This document shows, piece after piece, positions 49,731 to 58,898 of a stretch of DNA of 64,000 bases; the first letter of the stretch is position 1, and each line of letters opens with the position of its first letter. Where the stretch lies: contig BGKB01000211.1 of the NCBI GenBank assembly GCA_003116975.1, forward strand, positions 1 to 64,000, in the 5' to 3' direction. This DNA comes from Aurantiochytrium sp. KH105 (lineage: Eukaryota > Sar > Bigyra > Thraustochytrida > Thraustochytriidae). The position numbers and the translations under genes were made by a program. A model generated the notes under the pieces. The model ran no database searches. It saw only the letters and a list, made by a program, of their open reading frames with translations, and had not been told where the DNA came from.

Positions 49731-51056
49731 CCTGGCCTGGCAGAGCAGGGAGGGTGCGCGGCGCCATGAACAGCGAGCGGCCAACGCCTGGCTGGCCGCT
49801 CCCTCGCTCGGAACTGGACTCCGCCTGCACGAGGCGGCCGGTGCGGGCGTGAGCGAGCGTGCGGTAGCCTAGGTAGGAGGAGTAAAGCATCGAGTTTTTG
49901 TTGGTTGGGTGGTTGACGAGGCCTTCGCAGCCTCCTGCAGCGCGCGCCGCCGCAGTGCCGCTGCCGTGAACGGGACTGAGCGCCGCGCGAACTTCCTTCC
50001 TTGCTTCCTGCCTGCCTGCCTCCTGCGCTTGCCCCGCCTCGAGCCCGATCGATCAATCGCTCGCTCGGCCACGCGCGCGGGGAGGGCGCGAGGCTGGGCG
50101 CGGCTGGTCTGGACTCGCGCGGCGGAGCTGCGTTCTTGGTCGGCCGCCGTGGCGTGGAGCGTCTGCACGGGCGGCTGGCTGCGACGCGGGAGATGGCGAG
50201 ACTTTTGTTTGTTCCTCTGGAAGAATTCGGAGGGAAAGAAATCCCGATTTCAAGTTGTGTTCTCGCGCCCTTCCTCCCTCCGCCTGCCACGGCTGGCCGG
50301 CGGCTCCCACCCACGCACCCACGCACCCACGAAAGCGCTGCGCCGCGCCGCACGGGCCCGGCCCCGACGAGGGAGGGAGGGAGGACGGCCGAGCAAGCGT
50401 CATGCGCGGGCGAGGCGGGCGAGTTTGTCTCTCTGTCTCTCGCTCCCTCCCTCCGGGCCCGTTTCGATTCAAAAAACTGTGTTTCAAAGTCTCTCCGTGC
50501 GCCGGCGGGGTGGGTTTTGAATTCCAGTTTCGACTGTGAATTCCAAGTTTTGAATTCCGGGATTTGAAAAAAGTCGAAAGCAAGGCAGGCAGAGAGCAGC
50601 AAAGAAGGAAAGAAGGAAAGAAAGAAGCCGGGCGCCTCCGTGGAGGAGTCTCGTCGCGCCTCGACTCCGATCTCGCCGCGCCCGCGCCAGCCCGCCCGCC
50701 CGCCAGCCCGCCCGCCCGCCAGCCAGCCAGTGCGCCATCCCCGCCGCCTCCGCTCGCTCGCTCGCCCGCCCGCCGGCCTCGCTTCGCGGAGTCGCTCTCG
50801 AGCTCGGAGGGATCAGACACAGCGAAGACCGCCATCGCGAGCTGCGCGAGGCTGCTGCGACCGCGACTCCGCTCCCGCCGCCTCCGCGCCCGCCGCGGCC
50901 AGAGCTGCGCTGCGCCGCTGCGCCGCTGCGCCGCGCGCGCAGACTCGCAGGCGCGCTCGCCCGCGGCCTCGAGGCGCGAGACCGAGGCGATCGACCGACC
51001 GACCGACCGACCGGCCGGCCACTGTCCATTCTCGCCCCTCGTGCGCAGAGCAAGCG

Positions 51057-51095
51057 CGGCCAGGCCAGGCCAGGCCAGGCCAGGCCAGGCCAGGA
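51057..51095. repeat. (GGCCA)n minisatellite
   Basis: Seven perfect GGCCA units in a row. Confidence 0.92.
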
Positions 51096-51738
51096 GACGC
51101 GTCTCGGCCAGACGCGCTTGCGCGCCTGCCAGCTTGACGCGCTCGCTCGCCCGCTCGCCCACCCTCGGTTAAGCCAGAGCCAGACGTAGAGGCAGCGGAG
51201 CAGCCACGAGCGAGCGCCCGCGACGAGGACCCTTCATCCATCCCTCCGTCCATCTAATCTAGCGCTGGACTCCGGACAAGCAAACAAACCTGTGTCGATC
51301 AGGGCAGGGCGAGGCAAGCGCGAGCGAGCGAGGGAGAGCCCAGAGCAGCAGGCCGAGCCAGAGCATTCGGGCAGCGGGGCCAAAGCCCATCGCATAGCGC
51401 GTTGAAAAACACCTGCGAAGGCGTGCGCATAGGGGACGGCGGCTGCCCCCTTGCGAGGAAAAAAGGCGGGCCCGGGAGGAAGAGAGGAATTGCCACGCGC
51501 ACTGTCGGTCGTTGCGGTCGAGCCGGACTCCCTCCATCCTAGCCCGCACGCACCCACGCACATACATACATACATATACATCACTCGTGAAACCCGAAAG
51601 AACCCGGCGCCATCCAGCCATCCATCAAGCAAGGAAGCAAGAAAGCAAGCGATTGTCGCGAGGAAACCCCAGACGCACAAAAACAAAACATACAAACAAA
51701 CAAACAAAACACAGCAGAGACCGCTCCATCCCCCGTGA

Positions 51739-53952
51739 ATGACGTCTGTGCAAGTCCTCAAGACCATGCGATCGTCCGGTGTTGCCGAAGAGGCCGCTGG
51801 CCGCAAGTATGATCAAGACAACCGCCCGCCCCTCGTCTTCGCTACCGGCAGACGCCAGCGCGACCAGGGACATACAGATGACTCTTCTCAGGCCCTCGAT
51901 CGCCTCTCAAACCTGGCCGAACTCTCGGCCATGCGTCTCTCCAATCTCAATCGCGCATCCAACCTCAGCAACTCGGGACTTACACTACCTCGACTCACCG
52001 ATACAGGACGCCTTTCCAACCTCTCCAATCCGCGAACATCGGGACTCAGCTTGCTCTTCGGCCCCCCGCAAACACAAGCTCATCCTTCGAGCTCGGCATC
52101 CCAGCACACCCATGCGCTCCAAACGCAACATGTTAATAACGCCTACTCGACCCAGCCCGGCGACACCTTTTCCTCCTCCTCCCTCGCCTCCGGCGCCCCC
52201 TCTGCTGCGAGTGCGAACGATCGCTTTCTGCGCCTCACCGGCCTCAGCATGAACTTTGACCGCCCGTCGAACTTGTCCCAGGGTATTGGCAGGTTCACGA
52301 GCCACCTCTTGCTCGAACCCTCACGGCAGCCCTCCAACTTAGCCGAGCAGCTCAACAGGATATCTAACCTTGGATTTCCCGGTCAAATGTCCTCCTCGAA
52401 CTCGAACATGGGGTCCTCAAACCTGACCGCATCCGCTCCATCCTTGTCAAGAGATGCGAGCTCACAGCAGCCCTTTGTCACAGGCCGTGCTGCGGGCGCC
52501 CTCGGCCCGCCCCCGCCCACCGCGCTGCGGACAAATCTTCTCAGCGCTGCAGGCTCCTCCAACCTCGACAACGCCTCGGGCCGAACCTTCTTCACCGGCC
52601 TGCGCGGCAACGCCTCGAGCGACAGCAACGGTAGCGCCAACAGCAGCAGCAATAACAACAACAATAACAACAATGGTCTCGGCGGCTCGAGTGGGAAACC
52701 AACGGGCACCTATGGCGGATCATCCCCTACCGAAAGTGTGCGCACGAGCGGCTTGAGCCTGGGACGCGACTTTGCCGACGCCTCCTCTTACGCTAAATCA
52801 AAGGACGCTGCTTCGATGCCAACTGCAGCGGATGCTCCCACGCGGATCAGTAGCGCTGATATGGCAAAGGCACAACGGGCAGAGGGCAAGTCCTCCGATT
52901 CCCCGCGCAATGCAACGCCCGCCGTCACGGCGGCCGAGCTCAGTGCCGGTTTGCATTCACTCGAGCTCTTTCTTCGCTTCGTCAAGGAGTATCCGGACCC
53001 CAAAGATCCCTCGCGGAACATCATCGACACGAGTCAGATTCTCAGCAGCGAATGTTACGAGTCATGGATTGCCACACGTCGCGGCAGCCTAAAGAAACCC
53101 GAAGAGTCTTTTCGCCGCGCACTTACAGCGCATGTCACTGGTGCTGACCGTCGGCGTCCATTCCCGCCCCATATCGAAGCAAGTCTTCTCGTTGAGCTTC
53201 GCAAGCAAAAGACCTGGGCCTGTTTCGAGGGACGCATGTCTCAAAATGAAAACAAGCCCATCAAAATCGGTGAACAAGGGTTTCGCACACACGGCTACCA
53301 CGAACGCAAGGCATCAGACGTCAAAGAGTCGCAGCACCGCGCAAAGCGCCCTCTTGACGCATCAAACTTTTCCTCGACTCCCTTGCTCAACACCGCCGCG
53401 GCGGCCGTGCATCCGAGCCCAGTATTGCTTGGCGCGGATGCTGCTGGTCATTCTTCCTTTGCCACAGGTCAGCTCGCGTCGCACCAGCAGCACCGTGATC
53501 AGTTTGGCCAAAATATGTTCCCTCCAGCCATGCAGCAACACCTTCAACAGCAACAGCAACAGCAAAGACACCACTTGCAACAGCAGCAACAGCAACAGCA
53601 GCACGATTCGTTATACCCGACTGCTGCCGACAAGCTCGCTGTTTCTTCTCGTGGCTCGACCCTCAGTACTGGGATCCCAGGATTCCTTTCTCAGTCTCTG
53701 TTGGGAGGCTTGCAACAACAGCAGCAGCAGAATCAACAACAGCAGCAGCAACAACACGCTACTGCCGCTGCTTTTGCGGCCGGGGCCCCTCCCTCGCCTC
53801 CCCAGGGCGACATGTACTCTAGTCAGTCTTCTCCGGCGAACAAGCGCAAAGCTCACGATGGTGGTCTCGAGTTCGCCTCGGCATACAATCAAGCGAAGCG
53901 ATTCCAGCACGCCTCGCCGCAGTTCTCTTCCTCTTCTGCACGGCTCTCATAG
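51739..53952 (+). CDS. Low-complexity protein with repeated SNL motifs and poly-Asn/poly-Gln
   Basis: Not recognised. 737 residues from the ATG at 51739. Seen: a Ser/Asn/Leu-rich N-terminal half with at least nine S-N-L motifs, many preceded by a basic residue two or three positions before (DRLSNL, MRLSNL, GRLSNL, RPSNL, RQPSNL, NRISNL); poly-Asn at about 305-312; a more ordered block at about 398-520 (LHSLELFLRFVKEYPDPKDPS, CYESWIATRRGSLKKPEESF, LLVELRKQKTW); and poly-Gln tracts at about 596-622 and 659-673. A basic KRKAHDGG near the C-terminus could be a nuclear signal. No membrane segment. The style suggests a nuclear regulator or a condensate-forming protein, but that is inference. Confidence 0.75.
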   Translation: MTSVQVLKTMRSSGVAEEAAGRKYDQDNRPPLVFATGRRQRDQGHTDDSSQALDRLSNLAELSAMRLSNLNRASNLSNSGLTLPRLTDTGRLSNLSNPRTSGLSLLFGPPQTQAHPSSSASQHTHALQTQHVNNAYSTQPGDTFSSSSLASGAPSAASANDRFLRLTGLSMNFDRPSNLSQGIGRFTSHLLLEPSRQPSNLAEQLNRISNLGFPGQMSSSNSNMGSSNLTASAPSLSRDASSQQPFVTGRAAGALGPPPPTALRTNLLSAAGSSNLDNASGRTFFTGLRGNASSDSNGSANSSSNNNNNNNNGLGGSSGKPTGTYGGSSPTESVRTSGLSLGRDFADASSYAKSKDAASMPTAADAPTRISSADMAKAQRAEGKSSDSPRNATPAVTAAELSAGLHSLELFLRFVKEYPDPKDPSRNIIDTSQILSSECYESWIATRRGSLKKPEESFRRALTAHVTGADRRRPFPPHIEASLLVELRKQKTWACFEGRMSQNENKPIKIGEQGFRTHGYHERKASDVKESQHRAKRPLDASNFSSTPLLNTAAAAVHPSPVLLGADAAGHSSFATGQLASHQQHRDQFGQNMFPPAMQQHLQQQQQQQRHHLQQQQQQQQHDSLYPTAADKLAVSSRGSTLSTGIPGFLSQSLLGGLQQQQQQNQQQQQQQHATAAAFAAGAPPSPPQGDMYSSQSSPANKRKAHDGGLEFASAYNQAKRFQHASPQFSSSSARLS

Positions 53953-54439
53953 TCAGCATGCAACCTCTTTAAAAAACATCCCAATCAAACCTCAAAGTGC
54001 ATCTGTATTCTGCCCTCTGCTACCTACTTCGTCTTATCGATAGCCAAGTGAAAAGACACATACTACACACCCTCCCTCTCTCTTCAAGACTCGGACCTCG
54101 TGCGTGTAGCGCGCACAGTGTGTCTAGCAATTCCTGTCTTTCATTGTAAAAGCAACGCCTCCCTCTGTATAACACTATAACACCTTCTCTACAAAAAAAA
54201 ATTGATGTGAGTTGACTCGGATGGTTGTAAAAACATATCATTAAACGCAGCATGCCACAAGTCTGCTCGACCAAACAAATCGTTGCGTCTCGTCGCAGCC
54301 CAAACCTTCGCGTCGACGCTTTCGACGAAAATGAAAACAGGACGTTTACCATCTGGCTGGTGTGGCTGGCTTCTTTCCGCATGGATTGACTGACTGTCTG
54401 ACCCAAATCCGAAAAGAGAGTGAAAGATTTGAGGAGAAG
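53953..54439. other. Intergenic, upstream region of GNL1
   Basis: 3' flank of the SNL-motif gene, AT-richer. A GTCTTTCA octamer lies at 54136. The GNL1 frame is open from 54362 but begins with GTG there. Confidence 0.6.
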
Positions 54440-56035
54440 ATGCCGCGAGGCTCTCGCGGCGGCGGCCGGAGTGCGGCGGGCGGCGGCGCTGCCGGCAGGC
54501 GCAAACCGCAAAGCGGAAAGCAAAAGAAAGAGGCTCTCAAAGCCAAGAGACTTCGCAAACAGGAACAACGCCGACAGCACGATGAGCATGGCACGTCCGA
54601 GGAGGACGAGGCCGGCAGCGAAGACGCTGACGAGGCCGGCGACAACAAAAACGACGACAGCGGTATCAGGTACATGCGTGCCGGCAAAGACAACAAGCTG
54701 ACCTCGCTCTTTCTTCGTGAAGACGACGCGGATGTCGATGCGCGCAAAAAGGATGCCCTACGTCCTCTTGACACCTCGCGCCGAGGAAAACCTCTCCTCG
54801 CCGTCGAGAGCGTCAACCTCGGACTCCCCAAACGCCCTCCCTGGGACACGACCATGTCAGCGGAAGACCTCGACGCCGCAGAGCAGGCCGCCTTTACAGC
54901 CTGGCTTGAGAGTGTCCAGGCGCAGTGCTCTCGCCACGAGGTGTCCCCCTTTGAGCACAATCTCGAGGTCTGGCGTCAGCTTTGGCGCACGCTGGAAAAA
55001 AGTGATATCATGATGGTCGTTGCAGACGTGCGCAACCCTTTGCTGCATCTTCCACGCGCACTGTATACACACATTACCGAAGACAAGGGTCTTCCTCTTG
55101 TCGTCTGTCTCACCAAGGTCGACCTCGTCGACCAAGATCATGTCGATGCATGGGTCGCGTATCTTGGCTCAAACTATCCCAAGGCGCGGCCCTTTTCTTT
55201 TTCAAATCGCGTCGACGGACCACGCGGCGCCCACATGGACGAGCGGGGCGGCGTGCATCGCCGGCGCAAGCGCATTGCAAGCAAACTCACGCAAGAGGAG
55301 CAATTCCTGGTGCATGAACGATCGACTGACCTTTTGCAGGCGTGCATCGATGCATGCCCGCCCGCCCATGTCCAAGCTGCGGGTCGCACCGAACCCATGA
55401 TTGGCATTGTTGGACAACCCAACGTTGGCAAGAGCTCCGTAGTCAACGCTCTCATTGGAGACAAGGTCGTCTCGGTCTCCCGCAGTTGCGGCCATACCAA
55501 GCACTGGCAAACTCACCAAGTCCACCGAGGCGGCGAGGTTGTCGCCCAGATATGTGACTCGCCTGGTCTCATCTTTCCCGTCGTCTGGCGCCACGAAAGT
55601 CTTGTGCCGCGACATGTGTACGAGTGCAGTGGGCTCTATCCCATTCCACAGATCCGGGAAACCTTTAGCGCCATCCGCCTCATTGCCGAGACGATTGCTC
55701 TCGAGGTTCTATACAACCTCAAGCTTGATGTCGACGACTATGGCGAGGTTTGGTCGCCGTACGCGATTCTCGGCAGCTTTGCCGACAAAAATGGCTACAC
55801 CATCGATGGCGGTGGCCCGGACTTTCACCGTGCCGGTCTCGAAATCCTGCGCGATACCGTAGATGGCCTCATCCTTCTCGCCTTCGACCCGCCGTCATCG
55901 GCCTTGCCATCTGAAGGTGTCGACGCATCGCCTGCAGGTGCTGCTGCAGTCCCGTCTCTGGCTGATTCCAGCAGCGGCATCGACTCGGAGACATCCGAGA
56001 CCGCTCCTACAGTGTCCGTAGAAAGCGAACCTTGA
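54440..56035 (+). CDS. GNL1: GNL1-type circularly permuted GTPase
   Basis: Member of the YlqF/YawG GTPase group, in which the G motifs are permuted; relatives act in ribosome biogenesis and nucleolar transport. 531 residues from the ATG at 54440 (MPRGSRGGGR), which aligns with the MPRKK start of animal GNL1. Seen: a basic N-terminus with GKQKKEALKAKR; RPPWD and then SPFEHNLEVWRQLWRTLEKSDI, nearly the same as in animals; VVADVRNP; G4 LTKVDLVD (about 223-230); after a basic insert, G1 GQPNVGKSS (about 325-333); VSVSRSCGHTKHWQTH; G3 DSPGLIFP (about 372-379); and IYPIPQI-like LYPIPQIRE. The C-terminus is a shorter Ser/Glu-rich tail than in animals. The order G4-G1-G3 confirms the permutation. Confidence 0.93.
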   Translation: MPRGSRGGGRSAAGGGAAGRRKPQSGKQKKEALKAKRLRKQEQRRQHDEHGTSEEDEAGSEDADEAGDNKNDDSGIRYMRAGKDNKLTSLFLREDDADVDARKKDALRPLDTSRRGKPLLAVESVNLGLPKRPPWDTTMSAEDLDAAEQAAFTAWLESVQAQCSRHEVSPFEHNLEVWRQLWRTLEKSDIMMVVADVRNPLLHLPRALYTHITEDKGLPLVVCLTKVDLVDQDHVDAWVAYLGSNYPKARPFSFSNRVDGPRGAHMDERGGVHRRRKRIASKLTQEEQFLVHERSTDLLQACIDACPPAHVQAAGRTEPMIGIVGQPNVGKSSVVNALIGDKVVSVSRSCGHTKHWQTHQVHRGGEVVAQICDSPGLIFPVVWRHESLVPRHVYECSGLYPIPQIRETFSAIRLIAETIALEVLYNLKLDVDDYGEVWSPYAILGSFADKNGYTIDGGGPDFHRAGLEILRDTVDGLILLAFDPPSSALPSEGVDASPAGAAAVPSLADSSSGIDSETSETAPTVSVESEP

Positions 56036-56226
56036 GTCCTCGCAAATTCTGGGAGCTTCTGTCGTCATTGCAGTTGTCCATGCATGCTCCTGCTTATCAA
56101 GTTATTTCGTAGAAAGGCATTGTAACCAAAAAAAAATTAGAGGTGAACAAGTATGAGAAGAAACAACCTTGGCAGACAGACACACATAATTTTAGCAGTC
56201 TAAGTCGGTAGGAGATACTTTGCAGC

Positions 56227-56721
56227 TTATTTAGAGGTGGCGCCGGGGACAATGCCAGCGGCCTTAAGAAACTGGACGTAAAAGTCATCCGTGGCGTAGC
56301 AGTCCGGCTCCTCGTGCACATAAAAGGTGCTGCCATCCTTGAGAGCAACGTTGACGAAAACGCGGTCCGTCGCAGGCTTGACTTCCTCGATGCCAGCGGC
56401 GAGCCGCGTGGTCTTGAGCTTGCCCAGAATGCTAAACGACTCAATCTCCAGGGACTTCTTCGCGTTCGCCGCAGCCTGGACCTCGTAAAGCCGCCAAATG
56501 TAAGGCTTGCTCACATACGTGAGCGCGACCGTCGTGCCAACCGCAAAGGCGCAAACTGTGAATGCAATGCTAGCGCGCTGCACGCTGCTCATCTCCGGGT
56601 TGCCAAAGGTCGCCAGCAGCGGGACGCCCACGAGCGTGCAGCCGCAGCTGAAGATGGACACACGCTTGAGCATCTTCACCATGGGCCCAAAGGGGCCCTC
56701 GTACACGAGCACGCGCTGCAT
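56227..56721 (-). CDS. TMEM70-like mitochondrial inner-membrane protein
   Basis: Probably related to TMEM70, an assembly factor for ATP synthase and complex I. From the ATG at 56719-56721 (MQRVLVYEGPFG) it gives 164 residues; the longer frame to 56739 starts with GTG. Seen: VYEGPFGPMVKMLKRVSIFS, then a membrane segment at about 20-40, GNPEMSSVQRAS, a second membrane segment at about 47-69, and YVSKPYIWRLYEV, in keeping with the TMEM70/TMEM186 hairpin pattern; a soluble C-terminal part with HEEPDCYATDDFYVQFLKAAG follows. A presequence is expected but absent. CTCACGCAG just upstream of the ATG may be an intron acceptor, so a first exon may be missing. Which TMEM70-group member this is remains open. 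Confidence 0.65.
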   Translation of the reverse strand: MQRVLVYEGPFGPMVKMLKRVSIFSCGCTLVGVPLLATFGNPEMSSVQRASIAFTVCAFAVGTTVALTYVSKPYIWRLYEVQAAANAKKSLEIESFSILGKLKTTRLAAGIEEVKPATDRVFVNVALKDGSTFYVHEEPDCYATDDFYVQFLKAAGIVPGATSK

Positions 56722-57764
56722 CCTCCCTGCGTGAGACACCCCTGCCTCCGCTCCGCCGCTACTTCTGCCGAGCCGGGACCTCGGGTCCCTCCCTTCGTCC
56801 GCGTTGGCGCCTCTTTCTCGGTTTGGGAACGAGCGCTGCCACCCAAAAAGCCTGGCAGTGCTAGGTGGCTCTCTTCTTACTATTTACTGCAAATCCAAAA
56901 CGCCGCGAGGAACCGCTGCAAGATTCCGCTTCACGCGCGTTAATCGTCAGGATGACTGGGCCCAGCTGGGGGTATGCAAGCGGTTGTAGCTCGTGTGAAT
57001 CTCGGCATGTAGCTGCCTGCATGCAGCAAGAAAGCTCGACATCCTCTGGAGAGAAAGCAAGATGTGGCGGCAACATTCATTATTTTGAACAGCAAGTCCT
57101 GAGAGCAATGTGGGCAACAACGTAAGATGCAAAAGGTACGCTCTGGAAATCAAGCTTCATCAACGCAAAGTGGTGGTATGATGCCTACTTTCGAACGTTC
57201 ATGAAGAAAGGAGTCAGATTGTCAACTACATCAGGGGGCGCAGTGAATTCCAATAAATCACTTTGGTGCTTCAAAATGCAGACTTTGTACCACATGATAC
57301 ACGACCAGAGAATTGGAAGGCTGCAAGATTGAATTCATAGGCTAGGCTTAGCTTTTCTGTAATCGCCGATGCAGTGATGCAAGGTAAACTCTTCATCTTT
57401 TTTTTGAATCCAGAACCTTTTGCATCTCGCCAATCCGCGTCCGCAACGCGCTTTAATCTTTACCAGAGTGTGTCTGCCTCACGCTACGCGCATTCTTCTT
57501 TATAAAAGAAAGTGAGGCATTATCCGCCTTCATCCTTTTGTCGATAATTTTAGAAGCCCGCTGTATGTCCATTCGTCTGTGTGTTCATGCGTTTTTGATG
57601 TAACCAGAACCGAATGAAGGCAAGCCCAAGAGTATTATCTGATGCCCCGCGTAGGCCCAGGCCCTTCGTGGCAGTCAGTATCTCACGCTGCTACGAGTTG
57701 AGTCAAGAGATCGCGTGGATTTGAAGACTCATTTCGAATCTCATACCAAAACGCCAAGGCGACC
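56722..57764. other. Divergent upstream region of the TMEM70-like and AP2 genes
   Basis: GC-rich near the TMEM70-like gene, AT-richer towards the AP2 gene. It may hide a first exon of the TMEM70-like gene. No other gene seen. Confidence 0.55.
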
Positions 57765-58505
57765 ATGAGCGCGACGGCAGCTGCAGTAGGTCTGCGAAAC
57801 GAAAGCTACCTGGAACTGCGCGCACGGATCAGAGGCCCTCGTTACGAAGATGCGCGCGGGGGCGCTGGTCAGGAGGAGAACGCTAGTCAAGAGCGGACGA
57901 TGCGAAAGTTGCTCGACGCCAACGTTTGGGTTCGCCACAAGGTCTCGAGCGTAAACCCGAGCACCCGGACACTTCGCGTTGCGGCACTCGCGTCGCGCGA
58001 AATGCCGATTGACAATGTCGGCGTTGGCACGATGAATGTGCATCGCAGAGAGGCTGCGTTGCGTTCGGTTCCTCAGACTCTGCTCGCGAACCGTCGTGTT
58101 TTGCTCGAGGATCTCGACCGCGGCCAGAGACTCGTGCAGGACGACCACGGCTGGCAATCCTGGACAACGCAACCCACTTTTGCAGCGTGCGAAGCGCCGC
58201 TGCCTTCTACGGCTGAACTCACGCCGGCACGTATGTCCAAGGATTCGAAAACCATCTCGCCCGAGGATAAGCTTCTCCGACGCTCAGTTAGCATTGGCAA
58301 CACCGGCTTTCGCGGGGTCACTGCAAAGAACGTCAAGTTCCAAGCACGTATCCGCATCAATGGCGACCTGCGCTACCTCGGCACCTTTGACACGGCCGAG
58401 GATGCGGCAAAGGCCTATGATGCTGCAGCTCGCATGTTTCACGCGCGCCCCATTGTCAACTTCGAAAAGGTCGGCGTTGACGGCAATGACGATGATGGCT
58501 ACTAG
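57765..58505 (+). CDS. AP2/ERF-domain protein
   Basis: Predicted DNA-binding protein, 246 residues from the ATG at 57765. The AP2 domain is at about 181-235: GFRGVTAKN (YRGV-type start), KFQARIRINGDLRYLGTFDTAEDAAKAYDAAARMFH, then INF-like IVNFEKV; the RxxLGTFxTxExAAxAYDxAA pattern is diagnostic. The N-terminal 175 residues are not recognised. They are basic and have no membrane segment. The domain lies near the C-terminus and is followed only by an acidic tail (NDDDGY). AP2 domains occur in plants, apicomplexans and various protists and phage-type endonucleases; the absence of an HNH motif here favours a stand-alone regulator. Confidence 0.85.
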   Translation: MSATAAAVGLRNESYLELRARIRGPRYEDARGGAGQEENASQERTMRKLLDANVWVRHKVSSVNPSTRTLRVAALASREMPIDNVGVGTMNVHRREAALRSVPQTLLANRRVLLEDLDRGQRLVQDDHGWQSWTTQPTFAACEAPLPSTAELTPARMSKDSKTISPEDKLLRRSVSIGNTGFRGVTAKNVKFQARIRINGDLRYLGTFDTAEDAAKAYDAAARMFHARPIVNFEKVGVDGNDDDGY

Positions 58506-58898
58506 GAGGTGGCCATGAAGTGTACTGCATTGGATTAACTGCCAGGCAAACCTAATCACAATGTCCGATTCATTAGTCTCTTGTATTGTCATCGATCGAT
58601 TCAACTTGGATCAAAATGCGCTTCTCGAGACCCTTCCAAGTTTCATCCCCCCCCCCGAAAAAAAGGGTCGAGCTGCGTCGAGCTATTGCAACGGTGTACA
58701 CCCCAATCCACTAAAATTTGCTTATTCCTCGATTTCAAGGCGAGATCCATGCGCGCTCGAATGAGAGACACATCAATTTCTGCAAATATTAACAAGGAAC
58801 TCAAGGCCAACATGAGATGACTGCAAGAAGAGATGATGAAGAGTTAGTAGACTCACAGTCAAGGAGCTTGCGCACAAAATTCTAAACGCAATTTTCGT
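58506..58898. other. Convergent intergenic region, no gene seen
   Basis: AT-rich 3' flanks of the AP2 and FMO genes. Confidence 0.6.

Larger units (their letters stand above)
47928..51738. other. Repeat-rich, GC-rich intergenic region, no gene seen
   Basis: About 3.8 kb. Holds a (CTGT)n tract, CAGCTG runs at about 48225-48300, GCTT repeats near 48815-48842, CTGC/CTGT repeats near 49321-49360, a (GAAA)n tract, CGCC repeats near 50695-50730, a GGCCA/CCAGG repeat, and CATA and AAAC runs near 51560 and 51690. The long open frames (for example 49139-50602 minus) arise from GC content and repeats. Confidence 0.6.

Noticed and set aside
49139..50602. Long minus-strand open frame (487 codons) in the 48-51.7 kb region
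   Set aside because: It runs across microsatellites and GC-rich DNA, overlaps other long frames on both strands, has Arg/Ala/Ser/Pro-biased composition and no domain.
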